Below, piece by piece: positions 45,501 to 53,817 of a DNA stretch of 64,000 nucleotides; position 1 is the first letter of the stretch, and every line of letters starts with the position of its first letter. The notes under the pieces were generated by a model. The model was not told where the DNA came from, searched no databases, and worked only from the letters and a program-made list of their open reading frames with translations. The DNA is taken from the NCBI GenBank assembly GCA_035363115.1, contig DAOSEM010000011.1, positions 62,001 through 126,000 of the forward strand, read 5' to 3'. The translations under genes were made by a program, and so were the position numbers. The DNA is from Syntrophales bacterium (GTDB taxonomy: Bacteria; Desulfobacterota; Syntrophia; Syntrophales; PHBD01).

Positions 45501-46126
45501 GAGCGATATCTCTCTTCGCTTTCCTGCAGATCCTCGACTGCCCGCTGACGCTTGAGCCGGTTGACCATGAGCATACCCAAGAGGGCGGTTCCCGCCGGAT
45601 AGATCAACAGGACAGGCAGGGTGATCCTTGAAAGTGTCCGCAGGGCCATTTCCAGCGGCAACGTGAACGTCAGGCCCAGCATGACCAGGTGGGCGGCAAT
45701 GCCGAACAGATATAGCTCGCGCCATGACATCGAGGCCAGGGAATAACGGTGTATCCTGCGCCACAGGATGCCGATCGTGCCCGTGGCGATGATGACGCTG
45801 ACGCCCATGACGGCGCCGGTACCTCCCTGGTAAACGCGGAACAGGACGGTCATCACCATTGCGATGACCGTGGGGATGAAACCGAAAAAGAGACCGGATA
45901 TGCACAACAGGACGGAACGCGTGTCGAATATGAGTCCCGTCATGAGCGTCCAGGACGTCATCATGACGATGATGCCGACTGCTCCGATGACAATGCCGAA
46001 GAATGCCTTCCGGATCGATGTGTGGTCGGTCTTCCAGTGGGCCGCGCTGACGTCGAAGAGGTATGCGATCGTCAGAAGCAGTGCCACATTATGGACAAGA
46101 CCGAGAAAGGGGGAGGTGTCCGTCAT
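42503..46126 (-). CDS. Five-PAS hybrid histidine kinase with 5TM input and receiver
   Basis: 1207 residues. An N-terminal five- or six-helix membrane region (about 10-190) resembles 5TMR-LYT sensors. Five PAS domains follow (about 205-325, 330-450, 455-575, 580-700 and 705-825), several opening with ESEEKF. The HisKA box is GGVAHDLNNTLGVVIGYTE, the HATPase has DAGEGIS and SGTGLGLSVV, and the C-terminal receiver has LVLLDMIMDPGMDG. AHDLNN-type kinases commonly sense redox or metabolic signals. It is next to the island but has typical core base composition, so it is outside it. Confidence 0.93.
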   Translation of the reverse strand: MTDTSPFLGLVHNVALLLTIAYLFDVSAAHWKTDHTSIRKAFFGIVIGAVGIIVMMTSWTLMTGLIFDTRSVLLCISGLFFGFIPTVIAMVMTVLFRVYQGGTGAVMGVSVIIATGTIGILWRRIHRYSLASMSWRELYLFGIAAHLVMLGLTFTLPLEMALRTLSRITLPVLLIYPAGTALLGMLMVNRLKRQRAVEDLQESEERYRSLFDYSRDAILLTSPDGSILDANPAACRMLNRSLEDIRSLGREGLVDTSDPRLQEALQKRKSEGGGIAEITMLRAGGDPFPAEITSSMFTDAGGQQRTSMIIRDITERRQAEESLRQSEDKFTKIFMILPNGVSIARLRDGQILETNDSFKEITGWDRDEVLGRSSLEINFWNDPADRLLLVEELKAGRDVLQREFLFRRKDGTVRIGTFSARFIRITGEECIVFVIQDITERKETEKALQESEEKFARVFRMSPDIMTITRLSDSVYVDVNDEFTRETGYARVEAIGRTPFDLAVWIDPSDRERILESLCSDEELQAQEYRFRRKNGTIFTCEMTGRIVTIGGERCLLGMYRNVTEKIEAERAQRESEEKFRSVVENSLVGIAIIDDAFRYVYVNEEFCRVAGYSEQELIGDVFTLPLTEGSIHIVAERYQRRQRGEEVPSHYEFSFRQKNGSERVGEVRSSVYLDSTGSARTIIQVIDITDRKKTEESLLLMQFAMDNAPDSALLVGNDGGIEYANEAACMSMGYTREELLGMKVFDIDPDFPVEGWEQHKIDVRRLGRMTFNGRHRTKDGRLFPVEVTTNFFDYKDHFLTIAFDRDITERLRVEEEKHLLEERLNRAEKMEALGKLAGGVAHDLNNTLGVVIGYTELLLNSIEAGSPVRSRLTNIMQAGGRAAAIVQDLLTLARRGVAAKAILNLNRIVMDFQNSPEFEKLATYHPDVRFRIDLEPDLPNLSGSSVHLAKTLFNLVSNAVEAMPGGGPLTVGTASHYLDGPLHGYEEVREGDYVVLTVSDAGEGISAADLPHIFEPFYTKKVMGRSGTGLGLSVVWGTVKDHEGYINVLSEEGKGSTFTLYFPVTREDIPAAAVSTPVSEYMGREESILVVDDVREQRELAAELLRGLRYRVEIVSSGEEAVDYLREHKTDLVLLDMIMDPGMDGLDTYRHILEIHPKQKAIIVSGYSETDRVNKARALGAGEYVRKPYVVEKLGLAVRRELDRTA

Positions 46127-46424
46127 GGGGGTTCTATCCTCATTTTCTCAATGAATCGTTCTTTCAACAGACCATTGTGAATATATCGGCATTCGAACCC
46201 GTTTGCTTTAACTTCCTCCATTTGACGGCTCTGCCTGTTTCGAGGTCTTCCCTGCAGAGGTCCAGGCGACAATGAGCGTTATCACCTCCGGTTATAACAG
46301 TCGTCTGTGTTGATTTTTAAACGGAAGAGACGGGTACGTCAAATCAATAATGATTGCAAACCCGGCGGGATGGATCGTCCATATGAGCAAAGAGGCTGCA
46401 AGTCGCCTTGCAGCCTCTTTGCTC

Positions 46425-46530
46425 ATGGTCGGGGCGACAGGATTTGAACCCTTAATAAGCCCCGTCAATTCTGCATCAGCTGAGGTTCTGGTAATGAAAT
46501 GGTAAATGGGTGCGGGAGTCGAACCCGCAC
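46425..46530. repeat. Left attachment site with recombinase 3'-end remnant
   Basis: The 26-bp tRNA-Pro fragment is followed by AATAAGCCCCGTCAATT, a short frame reading SPVNSASAEVLVMKW then stop, and a T-arm-like GTGCGGGTTCGACTCCCGC on the minus strand. All but the first part recurs at 50346. The 15-codon frame looks like the tail of a lost integrase. A stem-loop (GCAAAGAGGCTGCAAG and its complement) ends just before it. Confidence 0.7.
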
Positions 46531-46720
46531 ACGACAGCATAACATCTTTATTATACATCTATATTTTTGACAATGGCAAAGAACTGACAAAAGCAGGAGT
46601 CGCTATTCAACAGAAGAATTAGAACACTTTACCAATCCCATGACAAGGAGCTCTAAACTAGGAAAACGGTATTGAATTCATTTGCCGGCGATGATCCGTC
46701 CATCGTGATGGTTTCTTTCT

Positions 46721-47539
46721 TCACGGCACGATAACTAATGGCGTATTCCCTTCATAAACAAGTTCATTGATCAGAAATTTTCTAAAGACATCCGTCAACA
46801 ACATCCTCGATCCTCTTTGAACTACAATGAATTCATTCTGCTTTTTTAGAATCACTTCTCTGAGAGATTTCAATGCTTTTTTTCCTAAGTACAGCTCATG
46901 AGATACATTGAATTTATCCATGTATAGTTCCGTCAACTCTTTCAAATATTGTTCAATTGAGTATTGGTCATCTCCGGGCATCATAACAGAGAAGAAGACA
47001 AGCCTGCTTGATTTTTCTGCATGAAAGCCCAAGAATTTATTGAATTCATAAATGTGCAGCGGATAATCTCTTTGAACTGCGACATGGATAACATCTGGAG
47101 CACAACAGGCGGCATTTTCAGGTATGGCCACGATCAAGTTATTAATATGGTTTATTATTTCTACGGCCTGACTCCCAATGAATATCTTCTTCAACAAACC
47201 GGTTCCCTTGATACCAAGAAGCAATAAATTGTTGTATGGTTCTCCAAGCAACTGCTTTATAATCACGATTAGATTGCTGTCAGAAACAATTGATCTGACT
47301 GCTGTTCCTCCTGGAAGAACGACTTTAATCAACTTTTTTAGTCTTTCCCGAGCTTTTCTGGTGGCATCACCTGTAAGTTTAATCTTGACTTCATAAGGTG
47401 TCATGACTGGATATAATGCAACGACGTGGTGAACCAGAAGTATTTCAGCATTCGCTCTTTGACTCCAGTCATAGGCAAATTGAATGAGGTGTTTTGAATA
47501 AGCTGAGAAATCAATCAATACGATAAATCTGTTCTTCAT
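46721..47539 (-). CDS. Universal stress protein with two UspA-like domains
   Basis: 272 residues. Each half follows the UspA fold: FIVLIDFSAYSKHLIQFAYDWSQ at the start, with LLLLGIKGTGLLKKIFIGSQAVEIINH ending the first half. The second half is more divergent and ends NTPLVIVP. GAGAGGGGAGTA precedes the ATG. AT-rich codon use sets it apart from the chromosome. It lies 25 bases after the island's cation/proton antiporter stop on the same strand, as such proteins often do with membrane transporters they regulate. Confidence 0.85.
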   Translation of the reverse strand: MKNRFIVLIDFSAYSKHLIQFAYDWSQRANAEILLVHHVVALYPVMTPYEVKIKLTGDATRKARERLKKLIKVVLPGGTAVRSIVSDSNLIVIIKQLLGEPYNNLLLLGIKGTGLLKKIFIGSQAVEIINHINNLIVAIPENAACCAPDVIHVAVQRDYPLHIYEFNKFLGFHAEKSSRLVFFSVMMPGDDQYSIEQYLKELTELYMDKFNVSHELYLGKKALKSLREVILKKQNEFIVVQRGSRMLLTDVFRKFLINELVYEGNTPLVIVP

Positions 47540-47564
47540 TACTCCCCTCTCTTTTCATCTTATC

Positions 47565-49250
47565 TCACCCTGGTAAATCATACAGGGCATTTCGAATGGC
47601 TTCTCTATTAGCAGTGGTAACACCGCAAGTCATCTCGTCCTCATCCGCCAGCGCTTCAGCCAGAGCGACCCCCACTTCGGCTTCACCCGCAGCAACGATC
47701 TCGGCACCAGCACGCCTCAGTGAGGCTGCATCACGTAGATGGGCACAACGTGCAAGAACCTTCAGGTCCGGGTTCAGGAGACGCACTTGCCTGATGATTT
47801 CCGCTGCATTCTCTACATCTGCACTGAGAATAAAACGACCTGCCGACGCGATACCGGCTTCATCCAAGGTGTCCGGCCGTAGAACATCGCCGTACAGTGC
47901 CTTTTTCCCGTCGGCTCGCAGCCGGCGGACCGTGTCCAGATTGAGATCGATCACTGTGACGTCGGCGCCGCGTTCGGAAAGAATTTTATACACGATTTTT
48001 CCCACCGGTCCGTAGCCGACCAGAATGCAGTTGTTTGGTTCGACGCTGGGTCGTGCCTTTTGGGTAATCGGGATCTTTGCCACCCTAGTAGACCTGCGGC
48101 GAGCCCAGCGATAGATAAATGGATTCAGGGCTATCGAGATGATTGAAGCAGTCACTAGGGCGTTCCATCCGATATCATTGATCAGTCCCAATTGGAGAGC
48201 GACCACGCCCAGGATAAAGCTGAATTCACCCACCTGTGAAAATGCTGCCCCGACCGGAACGGCTATCATGATGGGTTTGCCAAGAAGGCGAACGGTCAAA
48301 GTGGCAGCCAACGGCTTGATGATGATCACCACAGCCAGCACAATGATAACAGCCAGTGGTGATTGGAGGAGACTCCGGGGGTCGAAGAGCATGCCGACCG
48401 ATACGAAGAAAAGAACAGCGAAGGCATCACGCATCGGTACAGCATCACCGGCCGCCCGAGCGGCAAATTCTGAGCGACCAACAGCAAGCCCAGCAAGGAA
48501 AGCCCCGAGAGCCATCGACACACCAAAGAACTTTGCGGAACTGACGGCGATCCCTACGGCCAGGACAAGCACTGCCAGGGTGAAGAGTTCGCGGGAATGG
48601 GTCTTTTCGATACGCTCCAGTGCCCAGGGAATGACCCACAATCCCAGAACGACAACGACAGCTACCAAACCGGTGACCTTCAGGGCTGCAACCCCAAGAA
48701 CATACCCGATGCTGTGACTCGTTGCGCCGCCCGAGGCAAAGATGATGGGCAACAGTAAGAGCATTAGCACGGTGAGGATGTCTTCGACAACTGTCCAGCC
48801 GACTGCAATATGACCGATCTGGGCATGGAGATCATGCCACTCGGCCAAGACCCTTGCCATGACGACTGTGCTGGCAACCGAGATCGCCATTCCCAGAATC
48901 AGTCCGGAGATCCAGTTCCAGCCCATTAGGTAAAGCAGCAGCATCAACACGACCGTGGACATCGTGCTCTGGATCAATGCTCCAGGCACGGCCACGCGCC
49001 AGACAGCATACAACTCACGCAAGTGAAAACGCAGGCCGATTCCAAAGAGCAACAGAATGACGCCAATTTCTGCGAACTGCTCTGCCACCTCGCGGTTAGC
49101 AACGAAGCCCGGGGTATGGGGACCTACGAGAATACCTGCCAGAAGGTAACCAACGATGGGGGAAATTTTCAGGCGGTGAGCAATATAGCCAAATACCAGG
49201 GCCGCGGCAAGGCCGCCGGCGAATGTAATAAGTATGTTCAATTCATTCAT
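47565..49250 (-). CDS. CPA2-family cation:proton antiporter with RCK domain (KefB/YbaL-like)
   Basis: 561 residues. About 12-13 transmembrane helices (1-385) with the CPA2 signatures GYLLAGILVGPHTPGF and ALGAFLAGLAVG are followed by a TrkA-N/RCK NAD-binding domain (about 410-530, with ILVGYGPVGKIVYKIL). It exchanges K+ or Na+ for protons and is gated by a nucleotide or redox signal at the RCK domain. The ATG after GGAAGGTGG was chosen over an upstream GTG. It is the first gene of a two-gene set with the stress protein in the left island module. Confidence 0.92.
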   Translation of the reverse strand: MNELNILITFAGGLAAALVFGYIAHRLKISPIVGYLLAGILVGPHTPGFVANREVAEQFAEIGVILLLFGIGLRFHLRELYAVWRVAVPGALIQSTMSTVVLMLLLYLMGWNWISGLILGMAISVASTVVMARVLAEWHDLHAQIGHIAVGWTVVEDILTVLMLLLLPIIFASGGATSHSIGYVLGVAALKVTGLVAVVVVLGLWVIPWALERIEKTHSRELFTLAVLVLAVGIAVSSAKFFGVSMALGAFLAGLAVGRSEFAARAAGDAVPMRDAFAVLFFVSVGMLFDPRSLLQSPLAVIIVLAVVIIIKPLAATLTVRLLGKPIMIAVPVGAAFSQVGEFSFILGVVALQLGLINDIGWNALVTASIISIALNPFIYRWARRRSTRVAKIPITQKARPSVEPNNCILVGYGPVGKIVYKILSERGADVTVIDLNLDTVRRLRADGKKALYGDVLRPDTLDEAGIASAGRFILSADVENAAEIIRQVRLLNPDLKVLARCAHLRDAASLRRAGAEIVAAGEAEVGVALAEALADEDEMTCGVTTANREAIRNALYDLPG

Positions 49251-49776
49251 CGTTTCCACCTTCCATGAGCGGCGTATCTCTTAATACGAACAGCGAATCA
49301 TCATGGATCAATCATCGGCAACTGAAAATCCCTCTTTCCGGTTTTTTAGATTAGGACCGTCCTGCCCTTTCTCTCTGCAATCATGTTGTAACGATCCTGA
49401 ATCAGCACGCCTGTCACCAGTACCTAAAACTGCTGAATCTCTTGATCTTATTGTGCAAGATAGAATGGACAGTTTTGCGTGTCAAGGAAAAGCGACCCCA
49501 TGCATTTATGACTGAGGGACGATCTTCAAGATTATTCCTAAGGAGATGTTGAATTGTCCAAGACGACTGATGTGGCAGTCTCTTTGTCTGAACTATCTCA
49601 TAGTATGATCCCTGCTGTTGCTGATTCCCACAAGTGCAGAATGCATTAAAAGCTATGACACCAAGGCAATCGCAGAGAGAAACAAAATCTCAAGGGAAGA
49701 ATTCTATTTTCATATGTGATACAAAGATTGTGGGTCATTCAATCCGGGCCCTAATATTCACAGAGGAGGCATCTCA
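49251..49776. other. Intergenic region within the island
   Basis: AT-rich DNA between the divergent antiporter and lipoprotein genes. Both promoters should lie here. No credible gene, repeat or strong hairpin was seen; a 70-codon frame near 49303 has no ribosome site or recognisable product. Confidence 0.5.
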
Positions 49777-50313
49777 ATGAAACGCTTTATCTCCGTATTG
49801 GTATGTATTTTGATCCTATCCTGTGTCGCTGCTTGCAGAAGCAATGAAAGGAATGCCGTACAGCCTGTCGCATCGGAAAGCAGTTTTGATGCAAGCATAC
49901 TGACGGTGAAGGAGACAGATGCAAGGAAAATAAAAGGACAGGTCGTTTATGCTCCGATCTACTCGAACCTGCCGCGAGAGAGGGGTAAGAAATTCGATAT
50001 CAGCGGTTTTGTCACCATCCACAACACGGACTTGTCTCATAAGATTCGGATCACAAAGGTTCTGTATTTCAATAATGACGGGAAACTCGTGAAGGATTTT
50101 ACTCCGCAGGGTCTGGCTTTGGAGCCGCTGGGAGCTACGAACTTTTATATACCCCAAAGTGACCAGAGCGGAACTGGGGCGAATTTTCTCGTTGAATGGG
50201 TTTCAGATACACCAGTTTGTGAACCCTTAATAGAGTCAATCATGATTAATCTTGGATTACATGAAACGTTCGCATTCCAAAGCCGGGGTCGAGCTATACG
50301 TGAGCAGCGGTAG
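49777..50313 (+). CDS. DUF3124-type lipoprotein
   Basis: 178 residues with a lipoprotein signal (LILSCVAACRS, acylated Cys near 20). The rest fits DUF3124: VVYAPIYSNLPRERGKKFDISGF..., VTIHNTDLSHKIRI and LEPLGATNFYIPQSD. DUF3124 proteins are periplasmic and of unknown function. AGAGGAGGCATCTCA precedes the ATG. It belongs to the left island module and ends 32 bases before the middle att remnant. Confidence 0.8.
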   Translation: MKRFISVLVCILILSCVAACRSNERNAVQPVASESSFDASILTVKETDARKIKGQVVYAPIYSNLPRERGKKFDISGFVTIHNTDLSHKIRITKVLYFNNDGKLVKDFTPQGLALEPLGATNFYIPQSDQSGTGANFLVEWVSDTPVCEPLIESIMINLGLHETFAFQSRGRAIREQR

Positions 50314-50345
50314 TTTTAGTATATATCACCCAAACACTTCTTTGG

Positions 50346-50442
50346 ATGGTGGCAGGATTTGAACCTTCAATAAGCCCCGTCAATTCAGCATCAGCCAAGG
50401 TTCTGGTAGCGGAATGGTAAAATGGGTGCGGAAGTCGAAGCC
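50346..50442. repeat. Internal degraded attachment site
   Basis: A second copy of the left boundary: ATGGTGGCAGGATTTGAACC (tRNA-Pro part with six bases lost), the same AATAAGCCCCGTCAATT, and a frame SPVNSASAKVLVAEW then stop. Two of the codon differences from the left copy are synonymous (TCT/TCA, GCT/GCC), which fits homologous integrase tails. The T-arm-like part has decayed further. Confidence 0.7.
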
Positions 50443-50490
50443 TTTGTGGTATGCGGATGAATTATAGTCAAAAGAATGAATATGTGAACA

Positions 50491-51051
50491 TCATGATTTC
50501 TTTTTGCCAATAAGGCCAGCATCGGCAAGCGCTTTCTTCGCGCACTCAGGACAGTATGTATGTGAGAATTGAGATCCTGTCTGCTGTACGATGTAGGCTT
50601 CAAGCTGTTGCCATCCCCCCTGTTGATCCCGAATCTTCTTGCATTCAGCACAAATGGGCAGAAATGCCTCAAGAACCTTGACCTCAGAAAGCGCTCTATT
50701 CAATTCCACCGCCCTTTTTTGCTCAACATTATACAAAAACCGCATTCTTGAGACGGACAATCCTATTGCGAGAAAAGATATCAGATGGATTGTAGTGTCC
50801 CAAACTGCATAAAAAGCAGAGGAATAAAAATGTCCTAAAAGAAATTCTGTTCTGAACCACAACAATGCGCTAAAAACAGCCAATACTATTGTGAACCATA
50901 GCCCAATAAACCATGCACCGACGGCTACAGGCATGAAATAAAACACGTAGAGATTCAGTTCAAGTCCTGTCAGCCAATCAAGATATGCAATTAATAATAT
51001 ACTCATGATAGTAATGATTATCCACATCAGTTTTTGAGGACGACTATTCAT
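50491..51051 (-). CDS. Membrane protein with C-terminal Cys motifs
   Basis: 186 residues. Four or five transmembrane helices (about 8-115) resemble MASE- or DUF4118-like sensor inputs, followed by a coiled region VEQKRAVELNRALSEVKVLEAFLP and a tail with ICAECKKIRD and YCPECAKKAL, two CxxC pairs. Proteins with this LPICAxCKKIRDxxGxW tail are common in deltaproteobacteria as ends of sensor kinases; here the kinase is absent. AAAGGTGG precedes the ATG. It is the first gene of the right island module. Confidence 0.75.
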   Translation of the reverse strand: MNSRPQKLMWIIITIMSILLIAYLDWLTGLELNLYVFYFMPVAVGAWFIGLWFTIVLAVFSALLWFRTEFLLGHFYSSAFYAVWDTTIHLISFLAIGLSVSRMRFLYNVEQKRAVELNRALSEVKVLEAFLPICAECKKIRDQQGGWQQLEAYIVQQTGSQFSHTYCPECAKKALADAGLIGKKKS

Positions 51052-51267
51052 AGGATGGCCACCTTTCATATACATTTATACGTAATCATGAATCTTTTGG
51101 AAACCAAAGAATTACGTTCCGATTGTGCCCCTTATATTAAAAATGTCAAGTGTAAACAGATATCATATTTAATATATACCTTGATCACAAACGAGAGTTT
51201 CAACTCGGGCTGATATTTATGATACGGAGAAGAGAGGAAAACCCTCTTTGTCTGAGCGTTCTTGTCG

Positions 51268-51401
51268 CACCCTCCCCGCCGTCGCTGATTTCCAAACAGC
51301 AAGAGCAAGACCCGCAAGTCAAGGCCGAGCACAGCGAGCCCGAAGGGGTAGCCTTGACGTGCGGGGCGCTCTTGCTACAGGGCGGCGCAAGGCGGGGGGG
51401 A
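51268..51401. repeat. Large palindrome upstream of the Rep operon
   Basis: The inner stem has CAAGAGC/GCTCTTG (51300, 51368), CCCGC/GCGGG and GTCAAGGC/GCCTTGAC; the outer arms CCCTCCCCGCC and GGCGGGGGGG add to it. It ends 13 bases before the promoter of the ribbon-helix-helix gene. In a rolling-circle element such a structure could be an origin; a repeat or ncRNA is also possible. Confidence 0.6.
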
Positions 51402-51413
51402 AGGAAAAAATAC

Positions 51414-51441
51414 TTGACAATGGATTCAATGAAAGTATATA
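51414..51441 (+). promoter_or_regulatory. Sigma-70-like promoter of the replication module
   Basis: TTGACA and TATATA are separated by 16 bases, 33 bases before the ribbon-helix-helix ATG. Confidence 0.7.
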
Positions 51442-51473
51442 CCTCCACAACACAGGATACGAAGGAGGACGAA

Positions 51474-51743
51474 ATGGAAAGGCCACGCAAGCAATACACC
51501 GTCCAAATCGAAGACGATGTGATCGAAAGGATTGACCGCCTGGCGGCGGAAATGGACTTGAGCCGAAGCCAGCTCATGCGCAACCTGATCATGATTGGTC
51601 TTGAGGATGCGGAGATCCTCAACAAAACGCCTCTCATGAAAGTAGCGAAGATCGAAAGATATGTCCGTGAAAAGTTCCTTACGGATATCGTGGGCGGCAG
51701 GCTGACGCTAAACAAGAAGGGGGATTGGAAGGTCAACAAATAG
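51474..51743 (+). CDS. Ribbon-helix-helix DNA-binding protein
   Basis: 89 residues with an N-terminal RHH/CopG pattern: a beta strand KQYTVQIEDDV followed by two helices ERIDRLAAEMDLSRSQLMRNLIMIGL. Such proteins repress plasmid copy-number or partition genes and bind palindromes as dimers. AAGGAGGACGAA precedes the ATG; the frame is open upstream through the palindrome but that part is not a protein. It precedes rep and probably autoregulates the operon. Confidence 0.85.
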   Translation: MERPRKQYTVQIEDDVIERIDRLAAEMDLSRSQLMRNLIMIGLEDAEILNKTPLMKVAKIERYVREKFLTDIVGGRLTLNKKGDWKVNK

Positions 51744-51749
51744 AAAAAC

Positions 51750-51784
51750 GAAAGCCCGGTCATGTTGGCGCATGCCGGACTTTC
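51750..51784 (+). terminator. Hairpin after the ribbon-helix-helix gene
   Basis: GAAAGCCCGGTCATG pairs with CATGCCGGACTTTC with one mismatch and one bulge. Only a short T run follows, so it may slow transcription rather than end it. Confidence 0.5.
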
Positions 51785-51880
51785 TGAATCACATTCCAGA
51801 AGAGTCAAAACCCGTGGCAGGGAAGACACACCGGAACGGATCTGTTCATCAAGTACCGCACAGAACAGCGTCTGTCAATG

Positions 51881-51913
51881 AACCTCTTCTGGAACAACCA
51901 GGAGAGGTTTTTT
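51881..51913 (+). promoter_or_regulatory. Attenuator-like hairpin covering the rep Shine-Dalgarno
   Basis: AACCTCTTCTGG and CCAGGAGAGGTT form a 12-bp stem (one wobble) around AACAA, followed by six T residues that end at the ATG. The 3' arm contains the rep ribosome site AGGAGAGG. The structure would both block initiation and act as a terminator, suiting control of replication initiator level. Confidence 0.8.
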
Positions 51914-53296
51914 ATGTCTGTAAGAGATCGTTTGGAAGGAATCGCGGCCGCGGCGGCTGCGGTGGAGCGGCCGCGGGCGGGCGCGCGCAAGAGCAGATGG
52001 GTGATCCCCGATGACATTGAGGGTATATCTGTTCTCGGGAGCAACACCAACGAAAACCTTGTCGAGGTCATTGAAAACAAGGGCGGCAAGCCGGTTGCGA
52101 AACTGGTTCAAAAGGAGAGCCGCCCGCAGGATCCGGAATGGGCAAAGACCGCCCCGTTCCGGCCCCCTATTCTTGCTTTAAACAGAGACTGCGGGCAGAG
52201 AGATGAAAAAGAGGTCCTTGATTCCTTAATCGAGGACGTCACCGGATCGACGGAACCCCGGTTACCGGTCAAGGTCGGAAATTGCCGGTGCAGGTCCGTA
52301 TGGTGTCCCAGTTGTCACAAGCTCTTCTATGTTCCCCGGTATAAGCAGCAAATCCGCACGTTCGATCACGGAAGAACCCGCCACGTAATCCTCACCGTTG
52401 ATCGCGAGAAATTCAGCAGCGGCCTTGATGCCCTGGAAACAATCCGGGACAAAAAGAGCGTGTCGGCATTCGTGCGCAAACTGAGGGAGGGGCGCAAGGT
52501 CAAGCTGGGCGGAAGATGGGACTATGAGCACGAACCGGTGAAGGTCACGAAAGTCATGTCCGTGCTGGAATTCTACCGGGATGGTTATCCCCATTGGCAC
52601 CTGTTGATCGAGGTCGAGAACGAAGGCCGGGAAGGGATGATCGGAGGAAAGCGGCTTCATTGGGCCTGGCCGCACGGGATTGTGAAGGAAACGTATTTCA
52701 GGGATCAAAAGCACTGGAACAGCATTGCCGGCTACTTTGCCGAAAAGGGGTACTTCGAGAAGGGGAAGAAATATCAGACGGAGCTTCCCGAGGACATGAA
52801 GAAGAACCTGAAACGGCGAATACGGCGAATGGTCTTCTATCCCTGCCCGTCAGATGGAGCCCATGAGGAGATCAGGGACAACGGAACGGAGGAGATCGTG
52901 GATGAAGAAGAAGCGTTCCGGGAAGTGGCGGGTTTTTTCGAGGAGATCGCAAAAGCAAATTCGGACGAGCAAGTCACCGATTTGAAGAGCGCAAAGAAAC
53001 CGTTCAGCTATGAAGCCATTTTGGAAGGCTGCGGACAGCAAACCTATGTCCAGGCCGATATCAACGGTCGGCGCCTGGGCATGATCGTGGAAGTACCCTT
53101 TGAAGCCACCAAAGCCCTTTTTAAGCCCGTTTATGTCGAGGGCCAGGGCTACCAGTGCCGGATGACGGCAGAAGCCCTGGGCCTTCTTGAGGAGCTTGCA
53201 CGGTGGGTCCATTGGGAGCGGGTCTTTGATCAGGTCGAGTCGCAGCAAAGGGACTCGAAAACAGCCGATGCGGTCCGTTGTGGGACGGTTCATTGA
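51914..53296 (+). CDS. HUH-type replication initiator (Rep)
   Basis: 460 residues. A Cys cluster (NCRCRSVWCPSCHKL) is followed by a HUH metal motif, H227-W-H229 in YPHWHLLIEV, and Y274-F-A-E-K278, the likely nicking Tyr with its conserved Lys, in the manner of rolling-circle Rep_1 initiators. The enzyme would nick a double-strand origin and covalently hold the 5' end. The ATG directly after the Shine-Dalgarno hairpin is used; a start 12 codons upstream lies inside the hairpin. Acidic and linker regions follow the core. The family call is from motifs only. Confidence 0.75.
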   Translation: MSVRDRLEGIAAAAAAVERPRAGARKSRWVIPDDIEGISVLGSNTNENLVEVIENKGGKPVAKLVQKESRPQDPEWAKTAPFRPPILALNRDCGQRDEKEVLDSLIEDVTGSTEPRLPVKVGNCRCRSVWCPSCHKLFYVPRYKQQIRTFDHGRTRHVILTVDREKFSSGLDALETIRDKKSVSAFVRKLREGRKVKLGGRWDYEHEPVKVTKVMSVLEFYRDGYPHWHLLIEVENEGREGMIGGKRLHWAWPHGIVKETYFRDQKHWNSIAGYFAEKGYFEKGKKYQTELPEDMKKNLKRRIRRMVFYPCPSDGAHEEIRDNGTEEIVDEEEAFREVAGFFEEIAKANSDEQVTDLKSAKKPFSYEAILEGCGQQTYVQADINGRRLGMIVEVPFEATKALFKPVYVEGQGYQCRMTAEALGLLEELARWVHWERVFDQVESQQRDSKTADAVRCGTVH

Positions 53297-53362
53297 TCGC
53301 CGGAGGAAAACGGAATCAAAGCACATCGTGTGCTAAATCAAACTATTACAGGAGGATTAACA

Positions 53363-53719
53363 ATGAAGAGAGGAACATCGAGGATTCAGAGAAGAAAGGC
53401 GCGGAGGGAGAAAGAGAAAGGCTGGCGGTTCGTTGAATCGGGTTTCAAACATCACATGTATCAGCAAATCAAAGGGGGTTTTGAGGGTGATGAACCGGGT
53501 AAATGGAAGCATTGCGAGCGTTGTTGTCGAGCGTATCCGGTGGGATCGTTCAAATACAACGTGAAGGATGCAGATGAAATGCTTTTCTGCCCGTACCCCG
53601 ATTGTGAGGGGGATTACGTGATGGATAGCCAGCCATGGGAAACCGTGTACGCAATGTATTCTGACCTCCCGGAGAAACCGGAGCGAGGGATTGTGTACAT
53701 GTTGGTCTGGGAAGAATGA
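53363..53719 (+). CDS. Small Cys-rich protein of the replication module
   Basis: 118 residues. A basic start (RGTSRIQRRKARREKEKGW) is followed by a likely zinc site: CERCCRAYPVG and LFCPYPDCEGD. Aromatic and acidic residues fill the end. AGGAGGATTAACA precedes the ATG. It lies 66 bases after rep and 98 before the integrase gene. Nucleic-acid binding is plausible; I do not recognise the family. Confidence 0.7.
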   Translation: MKRGTSRIQRRKARREKEKGWRFVESGFKHHMYQQIKGGFEGDEPGKWKHCERCCRAYPVGSFKYNVKDADEMLFCPYPDCEGDYVMDSQPWETVYAMYSDLPEKPERGIVYMLVWEE

Positions 53720-53817
53720 AAAAAAGGAAAGGGTAAGCAAATCCGCGTTCAAGGTGCCGTCCATTGATTTCAACCGCACGAAATGATACCCACCCATTCA
53801 ACGGAGGTGATTTGTGC

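Noticed and set aside
46500..46540. T-arm-like sequence that could suggest a second tRNA at the left island border
   Set aside because: Only the T arm and part of the acceptor strand can be formed; no anticodon or D arm is present, so it is a remnant.
49303..49515. A 70-codon plus-strand frame between the antiporter and lipoprotein genes
   Set aside because: No ribosome site, no motif, and composition like the surrounding non-coding DNA.
51219..51473. Upstream extension of the ribbon-helix-helix reading frame
   Set aside because: It would translate the palindrome and cross the promoter; the internal ATG has an excellent ribosome site.
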